Source: Nonomuraea candida | Lineage (GTDB): Bacteria > Actinomycetota > Actinomycetes > Streptosporangiales > Streptosporangiaceae | Reading direction: 5' to 3' | Assembly (NCBI RefSeq): GCF_000725485.1 | Contig: NZ_JOAG01000029.1 | Coordinates: 62,001-126,000, forward strand | DNA length: 64,000 bases | Shown: piece after piece, positions 54,108 to 62,573 of the stretch | How the letters are laid out: each line of letters opens with the position of its first letter | How positions within the stretch are numbered: the first letter of the stretch is position 1 | Made by a program: the position numbers and the translations under genes | The notes under the pieces: model-generated | What the model was told of the DNA's origin: nothing | Databases searched by the model: none | The model's input: the letters and a program-made list of their open reading frames with translations, nothing else

Positions 54108-54997
54108 GCCGGCCGCCGTCCGTGGGGGTCGTCATCCCGACCCGCGGAGACCGCCCGCTGCCGCTGCGCGAGGCCGTGGAGGCGGTGCTCGTCCAGGACT
54201 ACCCGGGCGAGCTGTCGGTGGTCGTGGTCGTCGACGGCGCGCCCGCCTGCCCGGTGGCCGCGCAGCTGGGCCGGTCCGTACGCGTGCTGCCCAACCGGCT
54301 CACCCCCGGCCTCCCCGGCGCCCGCAACACCGGCATCGCGGCCTGCGCGACCGACCTGATCGCCTTCTGCGACGACGATGACGTGTGGCTGCCAGGCAAG
54401 CTCACCGCGCAGGTGCGGGCCCTGCGGGAGGCGGGCGGCGAGTTCGCCAGCTGCGGCATCGAGGTGGAGCACGGGCGGCGCCGGGTGACCCGCCTGGCCG
54501 GCACCTCCGCCGTGACCGTGGCCGACCTGGTCCGCTCGCGGATGATGATGGTGCACTCGTCGACCTTCCTGTTCGAGCGCGGCGTGCTCACGCCCGACGA
54601 GGGCGCGCCCGGCGGACAGAACGAAGACTGGGACCTGGCCCTGCGCGCCGCCAAGCGCCGGCCGCTCGTCCACGTAGACCGGCCGCTCGTGCTGGTGCGC
54701 TGGGCCGGGTCCCACTACGCGGCCCGCTGGGCCGACCGCATCGCCGGGCTGGAGTGGATGCTCGCCCGGCATCCGGAACTGGCCGTGGACCCGTGCGGCG
54801 CGGCGCGGGTCTACGGCCAGCTGGCCTTCAGCCACGCCGCGCTCGGGCAGCGCCGGGCGGCCCTGCGCTGGGCCGCCCGGGCCTTCTCCGCCCGCCGCGC
54901 CGAGCCGCGCGCGCCGCTCGCGCTGGCGGTGGCCGCCGGGCTCGTCTCCCCGTCCCGGATCCTGTCCGCCCTCCACAACCGCGGCCACGGCATTTGA
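54104..54997 (+). CDS. Family 2 glycosyltransferase
   Basis: 297 residues, soluble GT-A fold. VGVVIPTRGDRPLPLREAVEAVL at the N-terminus, VVVVDGAP, GARNTGIAACATDLIAFCDDDDVW with the metal-binding DDD, and a GGQNEDWDLALRA acceptor-region ED motif. Probably extends the lipid-linked oligosaccharide started by the 48.7-kb transferase. 4-bp overlap with the sulfotransferase upstream. Confidence 0.88.
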   Translation: MSRPPSVGVVIPTRGDRPLPLREAVEAVLVQDYPGELSVVVVVDGAPACPVAAQLGRSVRVLPNRLTPGLPGARNTGIAACATDLIAFCDDDDVWLPGKLTAQVRALREAGGEFASCGIEVEHGRRRVTRLAGTSAVTVADLVRSRMMMVHSSTFLFERGVLTPDEGAPGGQNEDWDLALRAAKRRPLVHVDRPLVLVRWAGSHYAARWADRIAGLEWMLARHPELAVDPCGAARVYGQLAFSHAALGQRRAALRWAARAFSARRAEPRAPLALAVAAGLVSPSRILSALHNRGHGI

Positions 54998-55038
54998 CCC
55001 CCTTGCTGAGCCGGGGGGCCGGCTCGCCGGGCGGGCGG

Positions 55039-55803
55039 GTGCGGGTGGGCGGGGTGGAGGTGGACGCGGTCACCGAGGACGAGGTGCTGCGGCGGGTGGC
55101 GGTGGCGCTGGAGGAGGGCAGGGGCGGGCGGATCGTCACCCCCAACGTGGACATCTGCCGCGCCGCCGCCACCGACCCCGCGCTCAGGGAGCTGGTCTGC
55201 TCGGCCGACCTGGTCGTCGCCGACGGCATGCCGCTGGTGTGGGCGGCCCGGCTGCTCGGCACGCCCCTGCCCGCCCGCGTCACGGGCGCCGACCTCATCT
55301 GGTCGCTCAGCGGGCTGGCCGCCCGCCACGGCCGGACCGTCTACCTGCTCGGCGGCGGGCCCGAGGACGTGGCGCGCCGGGCGGCCGACGCGCTCACCGG
55401 CCGCCACCCCGGCCTGCGGGTGTGCGGCGTGCACGCGCCGCCCCGCCATTTCGACGCCACCCCGGAAGGCGCCGCCCGGGTCCGCGAGCGGGTGGTCGCC
55501 GCCCGGCCCGGGTTCGTCTTCGCCGGGCTCGGGTTCCCCCGCCAGGACCGCCTCGTCGCCGACCTGCGGGCCGACCTGCCGCAGACGTGGTTCCTCGGGT
55601 GCGGGGCGGCCATCGCGTTCGCGGCCGGCACGCTCGGGCGGGCGCCGGAGTGGATGCGGCGGGCCGGGCTGGAGTGGGCGTACCGGCTCGGGAGCGAGCC
55701 GGGCCGGCTGGCGCGCCGCTACCTGGTCCACGACCTGCCCTTCGCGGCACGCCTGCTCGCCGGCTGCCTGCTCGCCCGCGCGCTCAGGAGACCCGGCGGC
55801 TGA
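55039..55803 (+). CDS. WecG/TagA/CpsF family glycosyltransferase (GT26)
   Basis: 254 residues. VRVGGVEVDAVTEDEVLRRV, IVTPNVDICRAAATDPALRELV, LVVADGMPLVWAARLLG, RVTGADLIWSL, YLLGGGPEDVARRAADAL and GLGFPRQDRLVADLRA are family hallmarks. It adds a sugar such as ManNAc(A) to polyprenyl-PP-GlcNAc. Start uncertain: GTG 55039 fits the family, while TTG 54994 would overlap the upstream stop (TTGA). Last gene of the plus operon; it faces the minus operon with 20 bp between stops. Confidence 0.9.
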   Translation: MRVGGVEVDAVTEDEVLRRVAVALEEGRGGRIVTPNVDICRAAATDPALRELVCSADLVVADGMPLVWAARLLGTPLPARVTGADLIWSLSGLAARHGRTVYLLGGGPEDVARRAADALTGRHPGLRVCGVHAPPRHFDATPEGAARVRERVVAARPGFVFAGLGFPRQDRLVADLRADLPQTWFLGCGAAIAFAAGTLGRAPEWMRRAGLEWAYRLGSEPGRLARRYLVHDLPFAARLLAGCLLARALRRPGG

Positions 55804-55823
55804 TGGCCCCGCCCGGCCGCAGG

Positions 55824-56777
55824 TCAGGTGCGGGTGAGGGCGCGGATGCGGGTGATCTCCTCGGGGGTGAGCCCGCGCGCGCCGTCCGCCAGCGCCCTGC
55901 GGGAGTCCATCGGCCGGTACGCCGTGCGCGACAGGCCCGACCACGCGAACCCGGCCCCGGCCCCCGCCCTGGTCCCGGCCTCCGCCCTGGTTCCCGCCCC
56001 CGTCCCGGTCCCGGGCGTGCGGGGGCCGGGGCGGCAGGCCCGTAGGACGCGGCTTTCGGCGGACGGGGTCCAGCGCAGGCCCGCGTAGGCGTACAGGCGG
56101 CGGAAGCCGGCGATCGGGTCGGCGGCCAGCGACTCGTACGACGTCAGGAGGACCTCCGGCGTCCGCTCCAGGATGGCCCGCGTCACCCGCCACAGGGCGG
56201 CGGCCTTGGCGATCCGGTCCTGTGACCCGACCAGCGCGCGCAGTTCCAGCAGCTCGGGGTGGTCGCGGACGAGCAGCGGCTGTTCGAGCAGCTCGTGGAA
56301 GTACACCGTCCACCCCAGCCGCTGCCAGCTCGCCACGAACGACACCGGATCGCGCACCAGCGCGATCACCCGGCAGCCCAGCCGCCGCGCGAACCATCCC
56401 GCGCTCAGCACCGCGAACGGGTCGTCCAGCAGCGCCCGCCGCCCGGTCAGCCGCCCCCAGGTGAAGGCGGCGCCGTAGCGGAGCAGCCGGGCCAGGTCGT
56501 ACGGGGCGTGGTTGGCGCGCAGCTCGGCCGCCCACCGGTAGCGCAGCGCGACCGTGTCACGGAAGGCGGGCAGCCACTGGCCGGCGTTGTCGTCGCAGAT
56601 GTACTGGAACCGGTGCGTCACCCGGGCGGCCAGCACCCCGGGACAGCGGCCGGGCGGATGCTCGGGGTTGAGCGGCTCGTTGACGTAGACCAGCTCGCCG
56701 CCGGCGGCCAGCATCTTGCCCGTCCAGCTCGTGCCGCTCCGGGGCAGCCCCGTCACCAGCACCGGGGCCCCGCTCAC
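55824..56777 (-). CDS. Sulfotransferase 2
   Basis: 317 residues. 5'-PSB loop VLVTGLPRSGTSWTGKML (about 6-23) and 3'-PB ALVRDPVSFVASWQRLG. It also has VYVNEPLNPEHPPG, typical of sulfotransferases on polysaccharides. A low-complexity insert of Gly/Thr/Ala/Arg (GTGTGAGTRAEAG, about 250-280) encoded by short DNA repeats splits the C-terminal part. GTG 56777 overlaps the flippase stop (GTGA). Last gene of the minus-strand operon. Confidence 0.87.
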   Translation of the reverse strand: MSGAPVLVTGLPRSGTSWTGKMLAAGGELVYVNEPLNPEHPPGRCPGVLAARVTHRFQYICDDNAGQWLPAFRDTVALRYRWAAELRANHAPYDLARLLRYGAAFTWGRLTGRRALLDDPFAVLSAGWFARRLGCRVIALVRDPVSFVASWQRLGWTVYFHELLEQPLLVRDHPELLELRALVGSQDRIAKAAALWRVTRAILERTPEVLLTSYESLAADPIAGFRRLYAYAGLRWTPSAESRVLRACRPGPRTPGTGTGAGTRAEAGTRAGAGAGFAWSGLSRTAYRPMDSRRALADGARGLTPEEITRIRALTRT

Positions 56778-58027
56778 GCCGCCGCCCAGCCGCGTACGCG
56801 CAGCGCCGCGAGCGTGTGCCGGCCGAACGGGTGCAGTCCGTACCGATGGTGTAGCTGCCACAGCGGCAGCAGGTTCTTCACGATCACGCCGCCCGACCAG
56901 CCGGCGACCGCGCCGAGCGCCCCGTGGGAGGGGATGAGCGCCAGGTCGAGCAGGACCGTGCAGGCGACCGCGACCAGCAGGTTGGCCAGGCTCGCGCCGG
57001 TGTGCCCGGCGGCGGTCAGCACCACGTCCACCATCCCGCAGGCGGTGGCCACCATCATGGTGCCCGCCAGCACCAGCGCGACGGGCGCGGCGGAGGCGTA
57101 CGCGGGGCCGAAGATCCGCAACGCCCAGGGGGCCAGCGCCGCGTACGCCAGCCACACCGGCCAGGTGAGCACCACCAGCCAGACCGTGGCCGCCTGGTAC
57201 AGCTCGCCGGCCCGCTCCCGCTCGCCCGCGGCCAGCGCCCTGACCAGCCCGGGCTGCACCGCCTGCGCCAGCCCCTGCCCGGCGAGCTGCCCGACCACCT
57301 TGAACCGCGTGGCGGCCGTGTAGACGGCGGCCGGCGCGGGCCCGGCGAGCAGCGCCACGATCACGATGTCCACCCGCTGGAACACGGCCTGCACCGCCCC
57401 GGCGACCGACCGGGGCGCGGTGTGGCGCCACAGCTCCCGCGCCGTCCCCGGCACGTACGGCCCCCGCGGCGCCCGCCCCCGCACCCCGGCCGCGGCCAGC
57501 ACCAGCATCGGCGCGTACGGCGCCGCCCAGGCCAGCGCCAACCCCGCCGGCGAGGCCCCCGCCAGCGCGGCCACGCCCACCGCGGCGAGCTGGCACAGCG
57601 GCGTCAGCATCCCGTCGAGCAGCACCGTGGGCCGGATGGTCCCGAACCCCCGGGTGGCGGCCAGCAGCACGTCGGCGGCCACGATGACGGGCAGCACGGC
57701 GGCCAGGGGGCCCAGGCGCGGCCACAGCACAGCCGCCGCGCCCGCGGCCACGACCGTGGGCGGCAGGAGGGCCGCCCGGACGTATCCGGAGATTCCGGGG
57801 CGGCGGGCGGCCCTGGCGCGGGCGACGAAGTAGATCAGCCCGTTCCCCGCGTCGAGCTTGGCGACGCCCGCCACCATGAGCACCAGCGCGGTCACGGTGA
57901 AGAACGCCCCCGCCTCGCCCGCCGGGCACGCCCTGGTCACCACCACGACGAGCGCGAGCTGCGCCAGCGCGCCGCAGCCCGCCCCGGCCAGCCCGGCCAG
58001 CCCCCGCCGCACGCTCACCGCCGCCAC
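56774..58027 (-). CDS. Wzx-like polysaccharide flippase (MATE/MOP superfamily)
   Basis: 417 residues, 12 or so hydrophobic helices. Starts SVRRGLAGLAGAGCGALAQLALVVVVTR, the usual first helix of Wzx/MurJ-type exporters; later segments VFQRVDIVIVALLAGPAPAAVYTAATR and ALRIFGPAYASAAPVALVLAG are family-like. It would flip lipid-linked repeat units, possibly already sulfated. GTG 58027 overlaps the end of sulfotransferase 3 by 13 bp. Confidence 0.85.
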   Translation of the reverse strand: MAAVSVRRGLAGLAGAGCGALAQLALVVVVTRACPAGEAGAFFTVTALVLMVAGVAKLDAGNGLIYFVARARAARRPGISGYVRAALLPPTVVAAGAAAVLWPRLGPLAAVLPVIVAADVLLAATRGFGTIRPTVLLDGMLTPLCQLAAVGVAALAGASPAGLALAWAAPYAPMLVLAAAGVRGRAPRGPYVPGTARELWRHTAPRSVAGAVQAVFQRVDIVIVALLAGPAPAAVYTAATRFKVVGQLAGQGLAQAVQPGLVRALAAGERERAGELYQAATVWLVVLTWPVWLAYAALAPWALRIFGPAYASAAPVALVLAGTMMVATACGMVDVVLTAAGHTGASLANLLVAVACTVLLDLALIPSHGALGAVAGWSGGVIVKNLLPLWQLHHRYGLHPFGRHTLAALRVRGWAAA

Positions 58028-58869
58028 GAGGGCTCACCGCCCAGCCAGCGCGTCAGCCGCGCGTCGTAGGGCTCGAAGTGGTCGCGCAGCGCCCGCGCCA
58101 GCACGGGGGAGACCCGGCGCGGCAGCGGCCGGCCGTTGTGCCGCTCGAACGGGGGATAGCCCAGGTGCGGCACGCCCAGGAAGTCCAGCACCCGGTCGTA
58201 GACGGTCTCCGGCTCGGCGAAGAAGCGGTGGCTGTCGAGCACGAGCATGCGCTCGCGGCCGATCAGCGGCTCCAGCCGGTCGAGCTGGTCGGCGTAGCGG
58301 CCCCTGGCCAGGTAGGCGTGGTGGCGGTGCGAGTGGTGCAGCGCGTGGGGGGACTCCAGCAGCTGTTCCTCGGCCCCGGCCAGGCGCCTGCCCTCCAGCT
58401 CCACGGCGTGCTCGAAGTGCGACTCGGTCTCGTAGCCCCTGGCCAGCTCGTGGGCGTGCGCGGAGCAGGCCCGCTCCACCGGGTCGCGGACCAGCACGAT
58501 CACCTTGACCCCGGGCAGGTCGGCGGCGATGCGCGCGCCGGCCAGCGGGTGGAACAGGTAGTAGGGGGAGGACTCGTAGGCCAGGGCGCGGGCGCCGTAC
58601 CGGTGGGCGAGCAGGGCCGCGCCCACCCGCAGCGGGAAGTGCGCCTGATACCAGGCCGGGCCGCGCCAGTAGGCCACGTCGAAGTAGTGCACGCCCTTGT
58701 GCAGCACGGGTTTGAGCAGCAGCGGATGCCGGGCCAGCGCCCGGTACAGCGAGGTGGTGCCGCACCGCTGCGCCCCCATGATCAGGAACGCCGGCAGCAT
58801 CCGCGCCCCCGCCGTGAACCGCCCGGTGGCGCGCGACAACGACAGCGCCGATCGCTTCATGGTCCTCAT
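58015..58869 (-). CDS. Sulfotransferase 3
   Basis: 284 residues. 5'-PSB loop FLIMGAQRCGTTSLYRAL (about 29-46) and 3'-PB VIVLVRDPVERACSAHAHELARGYE (about 121-145), the pattern of heparan-type N-/O-sulfotransferases and bacterial polysaccharide homologues. KGVHYFDVAYWRGPAWYQAHFP is also typical of that class. ATG 58869 overlaps the upstream stop (ATGA). Confidence 0.9.
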   Translation of the reverse strand: MRTMKRSALSLSRATGRFTAGARMLPAFLIMGAQRCGTTSLYRALARHPLLLKPVLHKGVHYFDVAYWRGPAWYQAHFPLRVGAALLAHRYGARALAYESSPYYLFHPLAGARIAADLPGVKVIVLVRDPVERACSAHAHELARGYETESHFEHAVELEGRRLAGAEEQLLESPHALHHSHRHHAYLARGRYADQLDRLEPLIGRERMLVLDSHRFFAEPETVYDRVLDFLGVPHLGYPPFERHNGRPLPRRVSPVLARALRDHFEPYDARLTRWLGGEPSWRR

Positions 58870-59765
58870 GTGAGCTGCTCCTCGTGGTCGACGGCCGGGT
58901 TGAGCCAGGTCTCCGGCGGGCCGAGCGGCGCGTGGCCGTCGGCGGCGTGCCGGCCGGCCAGCGCGATGAGGTACCGCACCGCGGTCTGCCTGGCCGCCGC
59001 CGCCGTCAGGCCCAGGGGCGCCAGCACCCGGGCCGCGCGCGCCACGCACGCCCGCGCCGCGAGCGGCGGCCCCATCCTGCGCAGCGCCCGCTGGAAGAAG
59101 TGGTGCACGGCGTCGAAGCCGAGGGGCACGCCGATCTCGTACCGCTCCCAGTCCCACACCAGCAGCCGCCCGTCGGGGGAGCGGCACATGTTCCACGGGG
59201 AGAGGTCGCCGTGCCAGGCGGGGCGCGGCCCGCCGGTGCCGGCGATCTCCTTCACCGCGTCGAGCAGCAGCCCGCGCGGCACCCGCCGGCCGCGCCGCAC
59301 CGGCAGCGGCGACAGCGCCAGCACCGACAGCCCCCGCCAGTCGCCGTGGTGCAGCACGGCCGGGACGGTGACCGTGGCGAGCGGCAGCCCGGCCAGCCGG
59401 CGCAGCGCCGCCGCCTCGGCGCTGATCAGCGCGCGCGCCCGCGCGCTGTCGCCGATCTTCACGTACGCCAGCCGCCGCCCGTCCGCGTGGGCCTCCAGGA
59501 TGGGCTTGCGGTTGGCCCGCAGCGCCGGGCGGACGTGCAGGACGGTCTCGACCCGGCGCTGGAAGACCTCGCTGAGGTGCGCCGCGATGGAGTCCGCGAC
59601 CGGCACGACGACCGGCGGGCCCGGATGCCACCACCGGCGCGGCGCCAGCCTGCGCGGCACGGCCGGGTGCGGCAGCACGGTGTACGCCCGGGGCGACCCG
59701 GCCCCCGGATACAGCAGCCGCACGGTCTCCGCGAGGTAGCCGAGGCGGACGGCGGCGTCCCTCAT
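58866..59765 (-). CDS. APH-fold phosphotransferase in polysaccharide operon
   Basis: 299 residues. Catalytic loop PAWHGDLSPWNMCRS (HGDxxxxN, Brenner motif) and metal-binding VWDWERYE in the DFG position; VKIGDSARARALISAEAAAL holds the ATP-contacting Lys. Related to aminoglycoside phosphotransferases and choline/sugar kinases. In this operon it may phosphorylate a sugar or polymer end; resistance is less likely. ATG 59765 overlaps the polymerase stop (ATGA). Confidence 0.8.
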   Translation of the reverse strand: MRDAAVRLGYLAETVRLLYPGAGSPRAYTVLPHPAVPRRLAPRRWWHPGPPVVVPVADSIAAHLSEVFQRRVETVLHVRPALRANRKPILEAHADGRRLAYVKIGDSARARALISAEAAALRRLAGLPLATVTVPAVLHHGDWRGLSVLALSPLPVRRGRRVPRGLLLDAVKEIAGTGGPRPAWHGDLSPWNMCRSPDGRLLVWDWERYEIGVPLGFDAVHHFFQRALRRMGPPLAARACVARAARVLAPLGLTAAAARQTAVRYLIALAGRHAADGHAPLGPPETWLNPAVDHEEQLT

Positions 59766-61048
59766 GCGGGCCTCCCCTGTGTGCCGGCCCCGTTGCGCCA
59801 CAGGAGGGCGAACGAGACGAGATAGAGGCTGAGCGGCGTGACCAGGCCGTCGTAGATGAACATGTAGAGCAGCACGAGCCCCATCACGAGCACGCCGCCC
59901 AGCCCGATGGGGCTGCGGTCGCGCCAGTGACGGCGGATCGCGCCCAGGAAGAACGCCACGTAAAGGGCCGCCCCGGTGAACCCCTGGGTGATGATCAGCA
60001 GCCAGAGCTGCCCGTCGCTGCCCAGCGGCGGGTGCCCGCAGGTGTCGCACCAGTCGGTCTTGCCCGTGGTGATCGAGCGGTGGTTGCCGGTGGCGTTGCG
60101 GGTGTTGCCGTACCCGATCAGCGGCGAGTGCGTGGCGGCGGCCAGGGTGGCGCTCACGGTGAAGGCGCGGATGTCGTTGGAGTGGGGTTTGTCCAGCCGC
60201 TGGGCGAACAGCGTGGCCAGCGGGCTGAGCGCGAACGCCAGCGCCGCCGCCGCGACGGCCGCGCAGAGCGCGATCCTGGTGCGCCCGCCCACCCGGCAGA
60301 TCACGTACAGCACGGCCAGGCCGAGGCCGATCCACAGGCCGCGGTTGAGCGAGTAGACGATGGGGACGGCGGCCAGGGCGAGCACGACGGCGACGAGGAC
60401 CCGGTGGCGCGGCCGGCCGTACACCCACCATCCGATCACGAACCAGACCAGCAGCACCGAGGCGTTGCTGCCCCAGGCGTTGGCCCACTCGAAGGGGGCC
60501 TCCGGCCGGGGTGAGGCGAAGCCGAGCACCTTCTGGGTCTGGGCGGCGGTGGGGTGGATGAGGTTCTGCACGAAGGAGTTGCCGCCGATCCACTCGGGCA
60601 GCAGCAGCTCCAGCGGCGCGGTGAAGGAGAAGCCCGGCGCCAGCACGCCGAGCAGCCCGCCGGCGACCGTGGTGACGAACAGCACGCCGAGCATGCGCAC
60701 CAGGCGCAGCTGCGGCAGCTCCCGCTCGGTGAGGTTGCCCAGGTAGACGACCAGGACGAGGATCGAGACGTAGAGCGCCAGCCGCATGCCGTAGCCGACG
60801 AGCCGGCCGGGCCCGAACCCGCCGTACGTGCCGGGCGGCGTCTCGGTCAGCATCAGCGCGCTGATCAGATAGCCGGCCAGCAGCAGCAGCCACAGCCCGA
60901 ACCCGGGCGGCACCCTGACCGGCCGCCGCCGCCACAGCAGCACCGCCATGGGCACGGCCAGCACGATCACCGACAGCCCGCCGAACCCCAGCGCCCACCA
61001 GACCGGATAGCCGACCAGCAGCGCCGCGACGGGCCACGTGGCGCTCAC
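59762..61048 (-). CDS. Wzy-like O-antigen polymerase/ligase
   Basis: 428 residues with 10-12 hydrophobic helices. The long periplasmic loop (about 265-345) contains LIGYGNTRNATGNHRSITTGK, and the region after it (GQLWLLIITQGFTGAALYVAFF) matches the O-antigen ligase/polymerase fold (SPLIGYGxG-type motif). Polymerises lipid-linked repeat units outside the membrane. GTG 61048 overlaps the Wzz-like stop (GTGA). Confidence 0.85.
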   Translation of the reverse strand: MSATWPVAALLVGYPVWWALGFGGLSVIVLAVPMAVLLWRRRPVRVPPGFGLWLLLLAGYLISALMLTETPPGTYGGFGPGRLVGYGMRLALYVSILVLVVYLGNLTERELPQLRLVRMLGVLFVTTVAGGLLGVLAPGFSFTAPLELLLPEWIGGNSFVQNLIHPTAAQTQKVLGFASPRPEAPFEWANAWGSNASVLLVWFVIGWWVYGRPRHRVLVAVVLALAAVPIVYSLNRGLWIGLGLAVLYVICRVGGRTRIALCAAVAAAALAFALSPLATLFAQRLDKPHSNDIRAFTVSATLAAATHSPLIGYGNTRNATGNHRSITTGKTDWCDTCGHPPLGSDGQLWLLIITQGFTGAALYVAFFLGAIRRHWRDRSPIGLGGVLVMGLVLLYMFIYDGLVTPLSLYLVSFALLWRNGAGTQGRPA

Positions 61049-62346
61049 GTCGGCTGGCCCGGCCGCCGCTGGTGGTGGTGGAGCGCCTGCATGGGCGTGG
61101 TCTCGGCCGACACGCCCACCTCCAGCTCGCCGGTCGCGACGAGCTTGCCCAGCGGGGTGTGCGGGCGCGGCTCCAGCAGGGGCACGAACGAGGGGACGGC
61201 GTCGGTGGCCGTCACCACGCCGATGACCGGCACCTGGTGCCGGGCGAGCCGGCGGACGACGGCGGCGACCTCCACCGAGGTGACCCGGCCCAGGCCCACC
61301 AGCAGCACGGCCGCGTCGGCCCTGGACAGGTCGCGCACGTCGGAGCCGTCGAGCACGACCAGCGGCGCGCTGACGGCCAGCGGCTCGGCCAGCGAGGAGG
61401 CGTACAGGTCGGCGGGCAGCGCCTTGACCAGCAGCCGCTTGCCCGGGCACGCGGAGACCACGGCGCAGGCCAGCTCGTGCAGCACGCCGTGCTCGCGCGG
61501 GCTGGACAGGTCGCCGAGCACGGGCAGCCCGGTGAGCCGCTCGACGTCGGCGGACGTGCGCAGCCGCCGGTCGAGCCGGTCGCGGGCGTAGGCGGCGGCC
61601 GAGCCGGTCAGCAGCCCCGCCATCAGGCCGGTGCCGAGGTGCAGCGGCAGGCTGGGCGAGCTGGGCGACTCGGGCGGCGCGGCCTGGCTGATGACCTGGC
61701 CGGGGGTGACCGCGACCGTGCGCAGCGCGTCGTACTTGAGCGCCAGGCCGGCCGCCTGCCGGTTGAGCACGCCCTGCCGCTGGACGGCGATCGCGTGCTC
61801 GGGGCTGCCCTTGGCCAGGCCGGCCAGGCTCTTGATGACCTGGTCGATGCCGGCGTTGACCTGCTTGAGCTTGCTCAGCACGGCCTCCTGCTGCTCGGCC
61901 ATGGAGGTCAGCGCGCTCTCGCGGCGATGGGCGAGGTACGCCTCGGCGTAGGCGTGGGACTGGGCGGCGGCGTCGGCGGGGTCGGCGGCCGTCACCGAGA
62001 TCCACAACACCGCGGAGTTGGGCGGCACGGAGACCTCGACCGGATCGGTCTCGGCCTCGGTGCGGCCCAGCGCCCTGGCCGCCCGCGCCGCGACCACGGC
62101 CGACTGCGCGACCTGGGCCTCGGTGTCGAGGTTGAGCGCCTCGCGCTGGCGGCTGGTCACCTGGTTGCCGGGCTCCTGCGGGCCGACCGGCATGACCAGG
62201 ACGTGGGTCGTGGCGGTGTAGGCGGGCGGCGTCAGCCGCATCAGCGCCAGCCCGGCGGTGCCGCCGAACACGACGCAGCCCACGAGGAGCAGCCACCGCC
62301 TGCGCAGCAGTGAGAGGTGCTCGTCGAGGTCGGTGCCGGAGCTCAT
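61045..62346 (-). CDS. Wzz-type chain-length protein with degenerate BY-kinase domain
   Basis: 433 residues. N-terminal Wzz domain: TM1 WLLLVGCVVFGGTAGLALM (about 18-36), periplasmic coiled coil (about 40-225), TM2 LGTGLMAGLLTGSAAAYA. The cytosolic part follows the BY-kinase layout (TSADVERLTGLPVLGDL; VVLDGSDVRDLS; ADAAVLLVGLGRVTSVEVAAVV) but has no Walker A (CPGKRLLVKALP instead of GxxxGKS/T) and no Tyr-rich tail. It likely sets chain length without kinase activity. First gene of the minus operon. Confidence 0.82.
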   Translation of the reverse strand: MSSGTDLDEHLSLLRRRWLLLVGCVVFGGTAGLALMRLTPPAYTATTHVLVMPVGPQEPGNQVTSRQREALNLDTEAQVAQSAVVAARAARALGRTEAETDPVEVSVPPNSAVLWISVTAADPADAAAQSHAYAEAYLAHRRESALTSMAEQQEAVLSKLKQVNAGIDQVIKSLAGLAKGSPEHAIAVQRQGVLNRQAAGLALKYDALRTVAVTPGQVISQAAPPESPSSPSLPLHLGTGLMAGLLTGSAAAYARDRLDRRLRTSADVERLTGLPVLGDLSSPREHGVLHELACAVVSACPGKRLLVKALPADLYASSLAEPLAVSAPLVVLDGSDVRDLSRADAAVLLVGLGRVTSVEVAAVVRRLARHQVPVIGVVTATDAVPSFVPLLEPRPHTPLGKLVATGELEVGVSAETTPMQALHHHQRRPGQPT

Positions 62347-62573
62347 GTGCGCCCACTATAGGACGGACGGTCATTACCCCCGATGAATACTAAAGATTTT
62401 CTCCGGTAAAGACAGATAGCGGCGATCTGATATAGCGAAATATCGGGAAATTCTGGACCTTACTTGGCGGCCATGAACTGGGAGGACTTCCACACTGGCT
62501 GAAGTTCCAGGAATGACATGGCAAGGTTCAGGTGTGACAGGCGGGGGTCGTTCGACGAAGGAGTTGGAAGGCT
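62347..62573. promoter_or_regulatory. AT-richer divergent promoter region of the polysaccharide operon and GH26 gene
   Basis: 227 bp, clearly lower in GC than its surroundings (62370-62460). It contains a small dyad GATAT-N6-ATATC (62429-62444). No exact sigma-70 boxes are certain. It must drive the minus operon and the lipoprotein gene. Confidence 0.5.

Noticed and set aside
61049..62374. Extended 870-codon frame for the polymerase
   Set aside because: The upstream part overlaps the Wzz gene out of frame and lacks membrane helices.
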